Below, piece after piece: positions 32,405 to 43,085 of a stretch of 64,000 nucleotides of DNA. A model generated the notes under the pieces. The model worked only from the letters and a program-made list of their open reading frames with translations. It was not told where the DNA came from and did not search any database. Position 1 is the stretch's first letter, and every line of letters starts with the position of its first letter. The stretch comes from Phyllobacteriaceae bacterium (GTDB lineage: Bacteria > Pseudomonadota > Alphaproteobacteria > Rhizobiales > Rhizobiaceae). The DNA lies in assembly GCA_002708825.1 (NCBI GenBank), contig PAPF01000042.1, positions 61,368 to 125,367 on the forward strand, in the 5' to 3' direction. Position numbers and translations under genes: made by a program.

Positions 32405-33493
32405 TCAGTATCCCATGACCGAGGCGCGCGCGTTCATCTGGCCGTTGTCGGCGTAGGTCATGTAGCCGCCGACCAGATCGCGATAGGCGACGAAGCTCTC
32501 CGTGATCCGCTTGACCAGTTCATCGTCGTTCTGGCGCAATTCGTCGATGACCTCGGCGCCAGCCTTGCCCATCGCCGCGACCACGTCGTCGGGGAGTTTC
32601 CTCACCTGGACGCCATGCTCGGACACAAGCGTCTTGAGCGACTGGGCGTGCTTGGTCGTGTACTCGGTCCAGACCGGGTTGTAGAGGCTTTCGCAGGCCA
32701 GCGAAACGGCCTGCTTCAGGTCATCGGGAAGTTCCTCGTAGACCTTCGCGTTGATGCCGCATTCCTCGGCCGACGAGGGCTCGCCGACGCCGGGCCAATA
32801 GTAGTTCTTGGCCACCTGGTAGAAGCCGAGCGCGGAATCGGTCCACGGGCCGATGAACTCGCCGGCATCCAGCGCGCCGGTCTGGAGGGCCTGGAACATG
32901 GGCGGTCCACCCATGGCCTGTGCCGCCATGCCGAGCTTGGTCGCCATTTCGGAGGCCAGGCCGGTGGTGCGGAACTTCAGCCCCTTCAGGTCATCGACGG
33001 AGTTGATCTCGTTGCGGAACCAGCCGGCCCATTGCGGCCCGGAATTGCCGCACAGGAACGGCTTGACGCCGAACCGAGCATACATCTCGTCATATAGCGC
33101 CTGGCCGCCACCATGCTGCATCCAGCCGAACTGCTCGTCCGCCCTCAGCCCGAACGGCTGGGAACCGAACAGCAGGATGCCCTTGGACTTCGATCCCCAA
33201 TAGGCGGGAACCGCGTGATAGAGCTCGGCCGTGCCCTCGGAGACGGCATCGAAAACGCCCGGTCCCGGCACGATCTCGCCGGCGGCGTAGAGCTTGACCT
33301 CGATACGACCGCCCGACAGCGTGGTGATGCGGTCGGCCAGCATCTGCGCGGCGACACCCGGTCCCGGCAGGTTCTTCGGCCAGGCTGTGACCATCTTCCA
33401 CTGGCGCTTGTCCTGCGCGATGGCCGGTGTGGCGAGCGCCGTTGCGGCCAGTGCGCCGGCGGCGGTTCCTTTCAGAAATTGACGTCTTTCCAT
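32405..33493 (-). CDS. TRAP transporter substrate-binding protein, Tat-exported (FcbT1 type)
   Basis: Periplasmic receptor that delivers substrate to the permeases. From the ATG at 33493 (AAGGAGG upstream) the product is 362 residues and begins with a twin-arginine signal 'RRQFLKGTAAGALAATALA' ending near 'TPAIAQ'. The mature part has the TRAP core ('AELYHAVPAYWGSKSKGILL', 'DLKGLKFRTTGLASEMATKL'). It follows hutU by 43 bases in the same direction, so the transporter is probably induced with histidine degradation; histidine, urocanate or a related imidazole acid is the natural candidate substrate, which is inference. The open frame upstream overlapping hutU is not coding. Confidence 0.9.
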   Translation of the reverse strand: MERRQFLKGTAAGALAATALATPAIAQDKRQWKMVTAWPKNLPGPGVAAQMLADRITTLSGGRIEVKLYAAGEIVPGPGVFDAVSEGTAELYHAVPAYWGSKSKGILLFGSQPFGLRADEQFGWMQHGGGQALYDEMYARFGVKPFLCGNSGPQWAGWFRNEINSVDDLKGLKFRTTGLASEMATKLGMAAQAMGGPPMFQALQTGALDAGEFIGPWTDSALGFYQVAKNYYWPGVGEPSSAEECGINAKVYEELPDDLKQAVSLACESLYNPVWTEYTTKHAQSLKTLVSEHGVQVRKLPDDVVAAMGKAGAEVIDELRQNDDELVKRITESFVAYRDLVGGYMTYADNGQMNARASVMGY

Positions 33494-33536
33494 CGTGGTA
33501 TTCCTCCTTGCTCCAAGTGTTCGAAAGTCCAGTCCC

Positions 33537-35222
33537 TCAGTTTCCCAGGATTCCGGGAAGACGAAGCCCGTTTTCGCGGGCGCAATCAAGCGCGATATCG
33601 TAGCCGGCATCCGCATGGCGCCAGACGCCCGACGCCGGATCGTTCCAGAGCACGCGTTCCAGCCGCCGGGCCGCGGCCTCGGTGCCGTCGGCGACGATAA
33701 CCACGCCGGAATGCTGCGAAAAGCCCATGCCGACACCGCCGCCGTGATGCAGCGAGACCCAGGTCGCGCCCGAAGCGGTGTTGACCAGCGCATTGAGCAG
33801 CGGCCAGTCGCTGACGGCATCGGAGCCGTCCTTCATCGCCTCGGTCTCGCGGTTGGGCGAAGCGACAGACCCGGAATCGAGATGGTCGCGGCCGATGACG
33901 ACCGGTGCCTTCAATTCGCCCGACGCCACCATCTCGTTGAACATCAGGCCCGCCCGGTGGCGCTCGCCAAGGCCGATCCAGCAGATGCGCGCCGGCAGGC
34001 CCTGGAAGGCAATGCGCTCGCGCGCCATGTCGAGCCAGCGGTGAAGATGCTCGTTTTCCGGGAAGAGCTTCTTCATCGCCTCGTCGGTCTTGTAGATATC
34101 CTCCGGATCGCCCGACAGGGCGCACCAGCGGAACGGACCGATCCCCTTGCAGAAGAGCGGGCGGATATAGGCGGGCACGAAGCCGGGAAAGGCAAAGGCG
34201 TTTTCCAGGCCTTCTTCCCTGGCGACCTGGCGGATGTTGTTGCCGTAATCGAGCGTCGGCACGCCGGCATTCCAGAAGTCCACCATGGCCGCGACATGCG
34301 TCTTCATGGAGGCGCGGGCCGCCTTCTCCACGGCTTGCGGATCGCTTTCCTGTCTTGCGCGCCACTCGGCGACCGTCCACCCTTGCGGCAGATAGCCATG
34401 CAGCGGATCATGGGCGGAGGTCTGGTCGGTGACGATATCGGGGCGCGGACCGCCCGCCTTCATCCTGGAGACCAGTTCGGGGAAAATGTCGGCGGCATTG
34501 CCGAGCAGGCCGACCGACTTCGCTTCACCGGCGCGGGTCCAGCGCTCGATCTTCTCCAGCGCCTCGTCCAGCGTGTGCGCCTTCTCGTCGAGATATTTCG
34601 TGCGGATGCGGAAATCGATGCGCGTCTCGTCGCATTCGACCGCCAGGCAGCAGGCGCCGGCGAAAACCGCGGCAAGAGGCTGCGCGCCGCCCATGCCGCC
34701 GAGGCCGGCGGTCAGGATCCACTTACCCTTCAGGTCGCCGCCATAGTGCTGGCGCCCGGCCTCGGCAAAGGTCTCGTAGGTGCCCTGCACGATGCCCTGC
34801 GTGCCGATATAGATCCACGAACCGGCCGTCATCTGGCCGTACATCATCAGGCCCTTGCGATCCAGTTCGTTGAAGTGCTCCCAATTGGCCCAATGGGGCA
34901 CGATGTTGGAATTGGCGATCAGCACACGCGGCGCGTCGGGATGGGTCTTCACGATCGCCACGGGCTTGCCGGACTGGACGACCAGCGTCTCGTCGGCGTC
35001 GAGCGATTTCAGGCTGGCCACGATCCGGTCGAAATCGTCCCAGGTGCGCGCAGCCCGGCCGATGCCGCCATAGACGACGAGTTCGTGCGGGTTCTCCGCC
35101 ACGTCTGGATGCAGGTTGTTCATCAACATGCGCATGGGCGCTTCTGTCAGCCAGCTTTTCGCGGTGATTTCGGGGCCGGTCGGCGGATAGACGTCGCGTT
35201 GATTGTGTCGCGGATTGCTCAT
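33537..35222 (-). CDS. hutU: Urocanate hydratase
   Basis: Second step of histidine degradation: urocanate plus water to imidazolonepropionate, using tightly bound NAD+. The 561-residue length is standard. Family sequence is unmistakable, for example '[20 protein letters not shown]', '[20 protein letters not shown]', '[20 protein letters not shown]' and '[19 protein letters not shown]'. The ATG overlaps the hutG stop by four bases; the TRAP binding-protein gene follows. Confidence 0.97.
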   Translation of the reverse strand: MSNPRHNQRDVYPPTGPEITAKSWLTEAPMRMLMNNLHPDVAENPHELVVYGGIGRAARTWDDFDRIVASLKSLDADETLVVQSGKPVAIVKTHPDAPRVLIANSNIVPHWANWEHFNELDRKGLMMYGQMTAGSWIYIGTQGIVQGTYETFAEAGRQHYGGDLKGKWILTAGLGGMGGAQPLAAVFAGACCLAVECDETRIDFRIRTKYLDEKAHTLDEALEKIERWTRAGEAKSVGLLGNAADIFPELVSRMKAGGPRPDIVTDQTSAHDPLHGYLPQGWTVAEWRARQESDPQAVEKAARASMKTHVAAMVDFWNAGVPTLDYGNNIRQVAREEGLENAFAFPGFVPAYIRPLFCKGIGPFRWCALSGDPEDIYKTDEAMKKLFPENEHLHRWLDMARERIAFQGLPARICWIGLGERHRAGLMFNEMVASGELKAPVVIGRDHLDSGSVASPNRETEAMKDGSDAVSDWPLLNALVNTASGATWVSLHHGGGVGMGFSQHSGVVIVADGTEAAARRLERVLWNDPASGVWRHADAGYDIALDCARENGLRLPGILGN

Positions 35223-36019
35223 GACTGCCCTCCCAGGGTGGCTGCGAGTTTCTCAAGTCTTTTCAGGATTTCGGCGAGCGGCGCGCGCAGGCGGGCGGCC
35301 CTGGCTTCGTCATAGGCGAAGGGTAGCGTCTCGCTGGCAAGATGGGTCTTCTGCGCCAGTTCCATCTGGATGGCGTGCACGCCTTCTTCCGGGTGGCCGT
35401 AATGGCGGGTCGTCCAGCCACCCTTGAAACGGCCGTTCACGACCGCCGTATAGCCGGGGGCCGCCATGCAAACGGCTGCGGTCGCGGCCTCGATTTCGGG
35501 CGCGCAGGTCTTTCCGTCATTGGTGCCGATGTTGAAGTCGGGCAGCACGCCTTCGAACAGGAACGGAATTTCGGAACGGATCGAATGGCAGTCGTAGAGG
35601 ATGGCGACACCATGCTTTTGCCGGACCCGGTCCACCTCGGCGGCCAGCGCCTCGTGGTAGGGCTGGTGCCAGGCAACGCGCCGCGCCTCGATTTCCGCGT
35701 CGTCAGGCTCTTGCTCCCACAACGGCCTGCCGTCGAAATCGGTCAGCGGAACGAGGCCGGTGGTGTTCTGCCCCGGATAGAGGCTTGCCCCGGACGGATC
35801 GCGGTTGGCGTCGATGACGTAGCGATGGAATGTCGCGCGGACCACCGTCGCGCCGGGCAAGAGCCCGTCATAGAGGCGGTCGATGTGCCAGTCGGTGTCG
35901 CCCAGCGTCCTGCCGAGCGGGGTCAGGCGGGCGAAGATGTCGGGCGGGACATGGGTTCCCGTGTGGGGCATGCCCAGAATGACCGGGCTGTCGCCGCGGG
36001 TGATCTCGACCGGGTTCAT
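35219..36019 (-). CDS. hutG: N-formylglutamate deformylase
   Basis: Last step of the five-step pathway: N-formylglutamate to glutamate and formate. From the ATG at 36019 the product is 266 residues with '[20 protein letters not shown]', '[10 protein letters not shown]', '[10 protein letters not shown]' and '[20 protein letters not shown]', typical of the FGase family with metal-binding His/Asp residues. It couples by four-base overlaps to hutH and hutU. Together with HutF it shows that this organism uses the formylglutamate route rather than direct formiminoglutamase. Confidence 0.95.
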   Translation of the reverse strand: MNPVEITRGDSPVILGMPHTGTHVPPDIFARLTPLGRTLGDTDWHIDRLYDGLLPGATVVRATFHRYVIDANRDPSGASLYPGQNTTGLVPLTDFDGRPLWEQEPDDAEIEARRVAWHQPYHEALAAEVDRVRQKHGVAILYDCHSIRSEIPFLFEGVLPDFNIGTNDGKTCAPEIEAATAAVCMAAPGYTAVVNGRFKGGWTTRHYGHPEEGVHAIQMELAQKTHLASETLPFAYDEARAARLRAPLAEILKRLEKLAATLGGQS

Positions 36020-37557
36020 CGGGCGTCTCCATTCAGCAGGTGGCGGACACCGCAACAGGCGCCGATGCCGCCATCGGCGACGAGGCGGGCAGCGGCGGCG
36101 ATGTCGCCGGCCAGGTACCGGTCCTCGCCGACAGGCTCGATCCCGGACCGGATGGTCCTCATGAGCTTCGCCATGACAGGGCTCGTTGCAAGCGGGGCGC
36201 GGAACTCGACGCCCTGCGCCGCGCACATCAACTCGATGCCGATGATCGCATTGAGATTGCGGTTCATGCGCGCCAGCCGCCGGGCCCCGTGGGCGGCCAT
36301 GGACACATGGTCTTCCTGGTTCGCCGAGGTGGGCGTCGAATCGATCGAACAGGGGTGGGCGAGATGCTTGTTTTCGCTCATCAGCGCCGCCGTGGTTACT
36401 TCCGCGATCATCAGGCCGGAATTCAGGCCCGGTTCCGGGGTCAGGAAGGGGGGCAGGTCGTGCGACAGGGCCGGATCGACCATCAACGCGACACGGCGCT
36501 GTGCAATGGCTCCGATCTCGGCGATGGCGATGGCGATCTGGTCTGCGGCAAAGGCGACCGGTTCGGCATGGAAATTGCCACCCGAGACGATGATGCCGTC
36601 ATCGACCAGCACGAGCGGATTATCGGAGACGGCATTGGCCTCGGTTTCCAGCGTCGCGCCGGCAAAACGCAGAAGGTCGAGCGCCGCGCCGGTCACCTGG
36701 GGCTGGCAGCGGATGCAATAGGGATCCTGCACCCTGGCATCGTCCTCGCGATGGCTTTCGCGGATCTGCGAGCCTTCCAGCATGGCGCGCATGGCGCGTG
36801 CCACGTCGATCTGGCCGCGATGGCCGCGCAGGGCGTGAATGGCGGGGTGAAGCGGGGCGGTCGAACCCATGATCGCGTCGGTGGAGAGGGAGGATGCCGC
36901 AACGGCCGCTTCGAGATTGCGCATGGCATCGAACAGGCCGGCCAGGGCGCAGGCGGTGGAAAACTGTGTCCCGTTGATCAGGCCGAGACCTTCCTTCGGG
37001 CCCAGTTCGACGGGTGAAAGCCCGGCCCTTTCAAGCGCGCGGGCGGCCGGCATCCGCTCGCCGTCCAGAAAGGCTTCCCCCTCCCCGATCATCGCAGCGG
37101 TCATGTGCGCCAGCGGCGCCAGATCGCCCGACGCGCCGACCGATCCCTGTTCTGGCACGACCGGCACCACGCCGTGCGCCAGCATGGCTTCCAGCAGGTC
37201 GATGGTCTGCGGGCGCAAGCCGGAGGCGCCGCGCCCGACGGAGACCAGCTTGAGGGCCATCATCAGGCGGGTGGTGGCGATGTCGAGCGGTTCGCCGACG
37301 CCGCAGCAGTGGGAGAGGATCAGGTTGCGCTGAAGCCGCGCGGTGTCCTCGGGCCGGATGCGGATGCTGGCAAGCTTGCCGAAACCGGTGTTGACACCGT
37401 AGATCGCCTCCTCTCCGCCAGCAGCCCGTTCGACCAGGCCGGCCGCCGCCGCTGCCCGGTCGCGCGCACCGGGCTCCAGCACAACCGGCAGGGATTCGCG
37501 CCAGATCGCCTCCAGTTGGTCCAGCGCCACGGCGCCCGGTGCGAGAACGACGGTCAT
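36016..37557 (-). CDS. hutH: Histidine ammonia-lyase
   Basis: First step of histidine degradation: histidine to urocanate and ammonia. From the ATG at 37557 the product is 513 residues. The Ala-Ser-Gly triad at 142-144 ('[15 protein letters not shown]') cyclises to the MIO cofactor, at the same position as in Pseudomonas HutH. Other motifs present are '[15 protein letters not shown]' and '[14 protein letters not shown]'. It overlaps hutI upstream and hutG downstream by four bases each. The upstream open frame beyond 37557 lies in hutI and is excluded. Confidence 0.97.
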   Translation of the reverse strand: MTVVLAPGAVALDQLEAIWRESLPVVLEPGARDRAAAAAGLVERAAGGEEAIYGVNTGFGKLASIRIRPEDTARLQRNLILSHCCGVGEPLDIATTRLMMALKLVSVGRGASGLRPQTIDLLEAMLAHGVVPVVPEQGSVGASGDLAPLAHMTAAMIGEGEAFLDGERMPAARALERAGLSPVELGPKEGLGLINGTQFSTACALAGLFDAMRNLEAAVAASSLSTDAIMGSTAPLHPAIHALRGHRGQIDVARAMRAMLEGSQIRESHREDDARVQDPYCIRCQPQVTGAALDLLRFAGATLETEANAVSDNPLVLVDDGIIVSGGNFHAEPVAFAADQIAIAIAEIGAIAQRRVALMVDPALSHDLPPFLTPEPGLNSGLMIAEVTTAALMSENKHLAHPCSIDSTPTSANQEDHVSMAAHGARRLARMNRNLNAIIGIELMCAAQGVEFRAPLATSPVMAKLMRTIRSGIEPVGEDRYLAGDIAAAARLVADGGIGACCGVRHLLNGDAR

Positions 37558-38741
37558 GCCCCGCCTCCAAAGATGCGCATGTGCAGCGGGTTGAAGCCGA
37601 TCCGGTAGGACAGTTCTGCCGGATGCTCCACGTTCCACACCGCCAGGTCGGCGCGCATGCCGGCGTTGATCGTTCCGCAATCGGCCAGGCCGAGGGCGCG
37701 GGCGGCATGCCGTGTCACACCGGCCAGGGCCTCCTCCGGCGTCATGCGGAAAAGCGTGCAGGCCATGTTCATGGCCATGAGCAGGGAGGCCAGCGGCGAG
37801 GACCCCGGATTGCAGTCGGTGGCGACGGCCATCGGGACATTGTGTTGCCTGAACGCCTCCACCGGGGGAAGCTGCGTTTCGCGCAGGGTGTAGAAGGCGC
37901 CTGGCAGTATCACGGCGACGCTTCCCGCAGCCGCCATGGCCGCCGCATCGCCGTCATCCGCATATTCGAGGTGGTCGGCGGAAAGGGCACCATGTTGCGC
38001 GGCGAGGCGTGCGCCGCCCAGGTTCGACAATTGCTCCGCATGCAGCTTGACCGGCAGTCCGCGTTCGCGGGCCTTGCCGAAAACGCGGGCGATCTGGTCC
38101 GGCGTGAAGGCGATGCCCTCGCAGAAACCATCCACGGCATCGGCAAGACCGGCATCGGCCGCCGTGTCCAGGGCCGGCAAGCAGACCTCGTCCAGATAGG
38201 CGTCCGGGCGGCCCTTGTATTCCGGCGGAACGGCATGGGCGCCAAGAAACGACGTGCGCACGCGCACGGGCCTTGCCTTTTCGATGGCACGCGCCGCGCG
38301 CAGCATCTTCAACTCGGTGTCGATGTCGAGGCCGTAGCCGGATTTCACCTCGATGGCGCACACGCCCTCTGCAAGAAGGGCGTCGACCCTGGGCAGGGCG
38401 TCCGCCAGCAATTCCGCCTCGCCTGCCGCGCGCGTGGCCGCCACGGTTGAAACGATGCCGCCGCCGGCCCGCGCGATCTCCTCATAGGTCGCGCCTTCCA
38501 GCCGCATCTCGAATTCACGGGCGCGGTTTCCGCCATGGACTATGTGCGTATGGCAGTCGACGAGGCCCGGCGTGACGAGCCGGCCTTCCAGATCGGTCTC
38601 CGGCTGGCCGCGCAAGCCGTCCGGGAGATCGCCGACCCTTCCCGCCCAGGCAATCCGTTCGCCTTCGATGGCAATTGCCCCGTCCTGCACCAGTCCGTAA
38701 CCGGCGTCCATCGTGGCGAGCGTGGCGTTTGTCAGAAGCAT
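37554..38741 (-). CDS. hutI: Imidazolonepropionase
   Basis: Third step of histidine degradation: ring opening of imidazolonepropionate to formiminoglutamate. The 395-residue amidohydrolase has metal ligands in '[19 protein letters not shown]', then '[17 protein letters not shown]', '[20 protein letters not shown]' and '[20 protein letters not shown]'. It is the first gene of the hutI-hutH-hutG-hutU-TRAP run, starting 75 bases from the divergent hutF with the HutC-like operator in between. Confidence 0.97.
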   Translation of the reverse strand: MLLTNATLATMDAGYGLVQDGAIAIEGERIAWAGRVGDLPDGLRGQPETDLEGRLVTPGLVDCHTHIVHGGNRAREFEMRLEGATYEEIARAGGGIVSTVAATRAAGEAELLADALPRVDALLAEGVCAIEVKSGYGLDIDTELKMLRAARAIEKARPVRVRTSFLGAHAVPPEYKGRPDAYLDEVCLPALDTAADAGLADAVDGFCEGIAFTPDQIARVFGKARERGLPVKLHAEQLSNLGGARLAAQHGALSADHLEYADDGDAAAMAAAGSVAVILPGAFYTLRETQLPPVEAFRQHNVPMAVATDCNPGSSPLASLLMAMNMACTLFRMTPEEALAGVTRHAARALGLADCGTINAGMRADLAVWNVEHPAELSYRIGFNPLHMRIFGGGA

Positions 38742-38777
38742 GGCAAAGACCGTTGTAATGTGCGCTTATATTGGTAT

Positions 38778-38791
38778 TATGTATATACATA
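38778..38791. promoter_or_regulatory. HutC-type operator between hutI and hutF
   Basis: TATGTATATACATA is a perfect 14-bp palindrome containing TGTA-N2-TACA, the recognition pattern reported for HutC in Pseudomonas. It overlaps a candidate hutF promoter (TTGTAA at 38753, TATTAT at 38775). HutC is encoded at 40183. It sits where it could control both divergent arms. Confidence 0.8.
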
Positions 38792-38815
38792 AAGAGCTGT
38801 CAACAGGTGATTTGA

Positions 38816-40186
38816 ATGTTCCGGATCTGGGCTGAAAACGCATTGCTGCCAACGGGATGGGCCAGGGACGTGCGGGTCGGCGTCGGGGATGACGGCGTCA
38901 TCGCCGCTGTCGAGACCGGCATGCAAGCGGGTGCGGGCGACCACCGGGCCGGTGTGCTCCTGCCGGCACCGGCCAATGCGCACAGCCACGCCTTCCAGCG
39001 CGCCATGGCGGGTCTGACCGAGAAGCGGGGGCCCGATCCCTCCGACTCCTTCTGGACCTGGCGGCAACTGATGTTCCGCTTCCTGGACCGGCTGACGCCG
39101 GACCATGTCGAGGCCATTGCCGCCTTCGTGCAGATGGAGATGCTGGAGGCAGGCTATGCCGCCAATGTCGAGTTCCACTACCTGCACCACCAGCCGGGCG
39201 GCGTTCCCCATGCCAACCTGGCGGAAATGGCCGAACGGATCGCCGCCGCCACGGCGCAAACCGGCATCGGCCTTACGCTGCTGCCGGTGCACTACCAGTA
39301 TGGCGGTTGCGACAGGCGCCCACTGGGTGCCGGCCAGGTGCGCTTCGGCAATGACTTCGACCGTTTCGCCCGCCTGCATGAAATGTCGGCCCGTATCGTC
39401 GCTGTTCTGCCGTCCGATTGCAGGACCGGTGTTGCGCCCCACAGCCTGCGGGCCGTCGCGGCGGACGACCTGGCGCGCCACCACGCGCTGGCCGCCGGCA
39501 ACCCGTTCCACATGCACCTGGCCGAACAGGTTGCCGAAGTGGACGAGGTCGCCGCCGTCCTCGGCGCGCGGCCTGTCGAATGGATGCTCGACCATTTCGA
39601 CGCCGGGCCGGACTGCTGCTTCATCCATTGCACCCAGATGCAAGCGCATGAGTCAGCGGGCCTGGCGCATAGCGGCGCCATTGCCGGATTGTGCCCGATT
39701 ACGGAATCGAACCTTGGTGACGGCATCTTCGACGGCGTGCGCTGGTTCGGTGAAGGCGGTGCCATCGCGATCGGGTCGGATTCCAACATCCGCATCGCGC
39801 TGTCGGAAGAGTTGCGCACGCTCGACTATTCCCAGCGCCTGCGCGACCGCTCCCGCGCGGCATTGGCGGCGCCCGGCATCTCGACGGGACGTCGCCTCTT
39901 CCAAGCCGTGTGCGAAGGCGGCGCGAAAGCCTCGGGCCGCAATGCCGGCAGCCTGTCGGTGGGAAAACTTGCCGACATGGTTGCGCTCGACGCCGGTGCA
40001 ATTGACCTTCAGGGGCGCAGCGGCGATAGCCTGATCGACAGCTTCGTCTTCGCGGGCGACGACCGGATGATATCGGATGTGTGGTCCGCGGGCCGGCACG
40101 CCGTTTCCGAAGGCCGGCACCATGCGCGCGATGCGATCACCGCCGCCTACAGGAAGGCGGTGCAGGAACTGGGGGACATGATTTGA
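38816..40186 (+). CDS. hutF: Formiminoglutamate deiminase
   Basis: Fourth step: formiminoglutamate to N-formylglutamate and ammonia. The 456-residue amidohydrolase has the zinc motif 'PANAHSHAFQRAMAGLTEKR', 'NPFHMHLAEQVAEVDEV', 'FIHCTQM' and 'AIGSDSNIRIALSEELR'. The product is the substrate of HutG on the other arm. Its stop codon overlaps the TTG start of hutC (TTGA). Confidence 0.95.
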   Translation: MFRIWAENALLPTGWARDVRVGVGDDGVIAAVETGMQAGAGDHRAGVLLPAPANAHSHAFQRAMAGLTEKRGPDPSDSFWTWRQLMFRFLDRLTPDHVEAIAAFVQMEMLEAGYAANVEFHYLHHQPGGVPHANLAEMAERIAAATAQTGIGLTLLPVHYQYGGCDRRPLGAGQVRFGNDFDRFARLHEMSARIVAVLPSDCRTGVAPHSLRAVAADDLARHHALAAGNPFHMHLAEQVAEVDEVAAVLGARPVEWMLDHFDAGPDCCFIHCTQMQAHESAGLAHSGAIAGLCPITESNLGDGIFDGVRWFGEGGAIAIGSDSNIRIALSEELRTLDYSQRLRDRSRAALAAPGISTGRRLFQAVCEGGAKASGRNAGSLSVGKLADMVALDAGAIDLQGRSGDSLIDSFVFAGDDRMISDVWSAGRHAVSEGRHHARDAITAAYRKAVQELGDMI

Positions 40187-40884
40187 CGACTGGCGGGATC
40201 AGCGGCTGGCAGTCGGTCCAGGACGAAGTCCTGCGCCGGATCCATACCCGGCAATGGAAGCCCGGCGACACGATCCCCAACGAGGCGGAGCTTTCGCTGG
40301 AATTCGGCTGTGCGCGCGCCACGGTCAACCGGGCGCTCAGGAACCTGGCAGAAATGGGCCTGCTGGACCGCAAGCGGAAGGCCGGAACGCGGGTGGCCCT
40401 GCATCCGGTGCGAAAGGCCACGCTCGACATTCCGGTCATCCGCCGCGACATCGAGGCCAAGGGCTTTGCCTACCGCTACTCGCTGATCTCCCGGTCGATG
40501 CGCGAACCGCCCATCGATGTCAGGGGCCGGATGCAGACGCGCCAGGGCGACCGGCTTCTCCACATCAAGGCGCTGCACATGGCGAACGGCCGGCCATACG
40601 TGTTCGAGAACCGCTGGATCAACCCGAAGGCGGTTCCCCAGGCCCTCGACGTCGATTTCGAGACCAACAGCCCGAACGAATGGCTTGTCGCCAATATCCC
40701 CTTCGAAGGCGGCGACATCACATTCTCGGCCAAGACTTCCGGGCAGGAAGACGCCCATGTGCTGGATTGCGGCGAGGGCGAAGGCCTGTTCATCATCGAC
40801 CGGAGCACATGGTCGGGCGGACAGATCATCACGTCGGTGCGGTTGACCTTCGCGCCGGGCTACAGGATGCACACCGAACTGTGA
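40183..40884 (+). CDS. hutC: HutC, GntR-family repressor of histidine utilisation
   Basis: Represses hut genes until urocanate binds. The 233-residue product has an N-terminal GntR winged helix ('NEAELSLEFGCARATVNRAL', then 'RNLAEMGLLDRKRKAGTRV') and a C-terminal UTRA ligand domain (about 90-230; 'FENRWINPKAVPQALDVDFE', 'ITSVRLTFAPGYRM'). No ATG fits; the start is taken as the TTG at 40183, overlapping the hutF stop by four bases with GGGGGA before it. The weak, coupled start would keep repressor levels low, which is inference. The operator at 38778 is its likely target. Confidence 0.92.
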   Translation: MTTGGISGWQSVQDEVLRRIHTRQWKPGDTIPNEAELSLEFGCARATVNRALRNLAEMGLLDRKRKAGTRVALHPVRKATLDIPVIRRDIEAKGFAYRYSLISRSMREPPIDVRGRMQTRQGDRLLHIKALHMANGRPYVFENRWINPKAVPQALDVDFETNSPNEWLVANIPFEGGDITFSAKTSGQEDAHVLDCGEGEGLFIIDRSTWSGGQIITSVRLTFAPGYRMHTEL

Positions 40885-41117
40885 TCCGCCCGCCATGGGC
40901 GCGCGCTCGCGGCACGGAAGCGAGGGGCATCCATGGGCGCACCCCAACTGCTCCTGGACCTGCACGAGCAACGACCGATGCCAGCCCGAGAGCGGCCTCA
41001 TGTTCGGAACCTGGCCACCTCCCCCGGGCACATGCAGGCCGGGCGGAAAGCAAACCTCGCTGCCGGTTCGGCTTGGCGCGCTTGGCTGCGCAAGACGCGC
41101 ACCGTATAGTGCCGGCC

Positions 41118-42122
41118 ATGGGCTATGTGACGTCGCTCTTCGCGCGCAGGGTGGTCGCCGCGGCGGGCGATGAGGTCGATGCTGCGGCGATGCTGGCCAG
41201 TGTCGGCATCGCCGCCGATGCCCCCTGGGATGCCGGGCAGATGGTTCCGGCCGAGCGTTACTATGACATGCTTGAAAGGATCGCCGACCGGATCGACGTG
41301 ACCGACCTGCCGGTGCGCACGGGAGCCTCCATGCGGCTTGACGAATACGGCGCGCTCGGGCTGGCCTTCAAGGCTGCAACGACGCTCCGGGCGTCCTACG
41401 CGCGGGTTGAGCGCTATGCGCGCCTGTGGACCAGCGTCGTCGAATACGAGCTGCGGCCGGTAGCGGGGGGCTCGCTCTTCATCCTGCACCGGGCGGGCGA
41501 ACGGCGCCTCGGCATGCGGCTGTCCAACGAAGCGACCCTTGCCAGCGCCGTCTCCATCGCAAGGCAGGTCTGCCCGGTGCCGCTCGCACCGGTGGAAGTG
41601 CTGGTCCGGCATCCCGCCCCGCGCTCGACAGCCGCGCACGAGGACTGGTTCGGCTGCCCGGTGCGCTTCGGCGCCGAACTCGACGCGATCCGCTATACCG
41701 ACGAGATGCTGGCCCGGCCCAACATCCTCGGAGACGAGGGTATTTCGCAATACCTCACCACGCATCTCGATGCGGAACTGTCAGAGATCACCCGGCAGCC
41801 CGCGCTTGTCTCGGAGGCGAAAGCCGCAATCGCCCAGGCCCTCAGCGAGGGGGCGCCGAAGATGGCCGGGATCGCCCGTGGTCTCGGGCTCAGTGCCCGG
41901 TCCTTTCACAGGCGCCTTTCCGAGCACGGAATGAGCTTTCAGGCACTGACGGAGGAAACCCGCCGCGACCTTGCGGAGGGGTTGTTGCGCGACGAGAGGC
42001 ATTCACTGGCCGAAATCGCGTTTCTCACCGGCTTCTCCGAGCAGAGTGCCTTTACCCGCGCGTTCAAGCGCTGGGTCGGCACGACGCCCGCGACCTATCG
42101 CAAGGATATCTCCCGCCGCTGA
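41118..42122 (+). CDS. AraC-family transcription regulator
   Basis: The 334-residue product has an N-terminal arabinose-binding-type regulatory domain (about 20-200) and a C-terminal AraC HTH pair ('IARGLGLSARSFHRRLSEHG', 'LAEIAFLTGFSEQSAFTRAF', then 'KRWVGTTPATYRKD'). The ATG at 41118 begins the recognisable domain. It is 108 bases upstream of the NmrA-like reductase gene in the same direction, and such regulators often control the adjacent oxidoreductase. The 233 bases before it contain nothing I can identify. Confidence 0.88.
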   Translation: MGYVTSLFARRVVAAAGDEVDAAAMLASVGIAADAPWDAGQMVPAERYYDMLERIADRIDVTDLPVRTGASMRLDEYGALGLAFKAATTLRASYARVERYARLWTSVVEYELRPVAGGSLFILHRAGERRLGMRLSNEATLASAVSIARQVCPVPLAPVEVLVRHPAPRSTAAHEDWFGCPVRFGAELDAIRYTDEMLARPNILGDEGISQYLTTHLDAELSEITRQPALVSEAKAAIAQALSEGAPKMAGIARGLGLSARSFHRRLSEHGMSFQALTEETRRDLAEGLLRDERHSLAEIAFLTGFSEQSAFTRAFKRWVGTTPATYRKDISRR

Positions 42123-42230
42123 CGGGCGCATTGGCGACAACGGTCAAAAGGCTGGCAATGCCGGTCAATACCGCGACGCATCCCCGCGCCTATCCCTTGG
42201 CTGTCGAAACCGAAGCCAGGGAGACAATCC

Positions 42231-43058
42231 ATGAAAGACCAATCGATTCTCGTCATCGGCGCAACCGGCAAGACCGGCCGGCGTGTTGCGAGCCGCCTCG
42301 AGGCACAGGGCATTGCCGTGCGCCGCGGCTCGCGCGGCTCCGTCACGCCCTTCGACTGGGAGGCGCCTGAGACCTGGGCGCCAGCCCTGCGCGGAGCCCG
42401 TGCGGCCTATGTCACCTACTTTCCCGATCTCGCCTTCCCCGGCGCCGTGGAAAAGCTCGAGTCACTCTGCGAAACGGCCCGCGACGTGGACGTCGAGCAC
42501 CTCGTCCTGCTCTCCGGCCGCGGCGAGCACCACGCGAAACTGGGCGAAGAGGTGGTACGCAGTTCCGGGATCGGTTTCACCATCGTCCGGGCCGCCTGGT
42601 TCGCGCAGAACTTTTCCGAAGGCTACCTGCGCGATGCGGTCCTGGCCGGCGTCCTTCCCATGCCAGGCGGCGATATCGCCGAGCCCATCATCGACATTGA
42701 CGACATTGCCGATGTCGCCGTCGCGGCGCTGACCGAAGACGGCCACAAGGGCAAGCTCTACGAGGTGACCGGCCCGCGGCTGATGTCCTTCGCGGACATG
42801 GCGGGGGAACTCTCGCGGGCCACCGGACGCGAAATCCGCCATATGCCGATCAGCTTCGAGGCGTTCCACGCAACCATCGCCGAGGCAGGCGGCGCCTTCG
42901 TCGCCGACGTCTTCACCGCCATTGCCCGCGAGACGCTGGACGGACGCAACGCCTACACCACGGACGGTGTGATGCGGGCTCTCGGCCGCAGCCCCCGCGA
43001 CTTCTCGGACTTCGCCCGGGCCGCCGCCCGGAACGGCGCCTGGACAAGCGCCGCCTGA
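42231..43058 (+). CDS. NmrA/NAD(P)-binding family protein
   Basis: Atypical short-chain-dehydrogenase-fold protein, 275 residues, with a Rossmann start 'ILVIGATGKTGRRVASRLEA' (GxTGxxG nucleotide motif at about residues 9-15) and the NmrA-like region 'SGIGFTIVRAAWFAQNFSEG'. Members act as NAD(P)H-dependent reductases or redox sensors; the substrate is unknown. AGGGAGACAATCC precedes the ATG. It is followed closely by two small membrane-protein genes, which suggests an operon under the AraC regulator. Confidence 0.88.
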   Translation: MKDQSILVIGATGKTGRRVASRLEAQGIAVRRGSRGSVTPFDWEAPETWAPALRGARAAYVTYFPDLAFPGAVEKLESLCETARDVDVEHLVLLSGRGEHHAKLGEEVVRSSGIGFTIVRAAWFAQNFSEGYLRDAVLAGVLPMPGGDIAEPIIDIDDIADVAVAALTEDGHKGKLYEVTGPRLMSFADMAGELSRATGREIRHMPISFEAFHATIAEAGGAFVADVFTAIARETLDGRNAYTTDGVMRALGRSPRDFSDFARAAARNGAWTSAA

Positions 43059-43085
43059 CGCCACACCATGAAAGGAAAAAACGAC

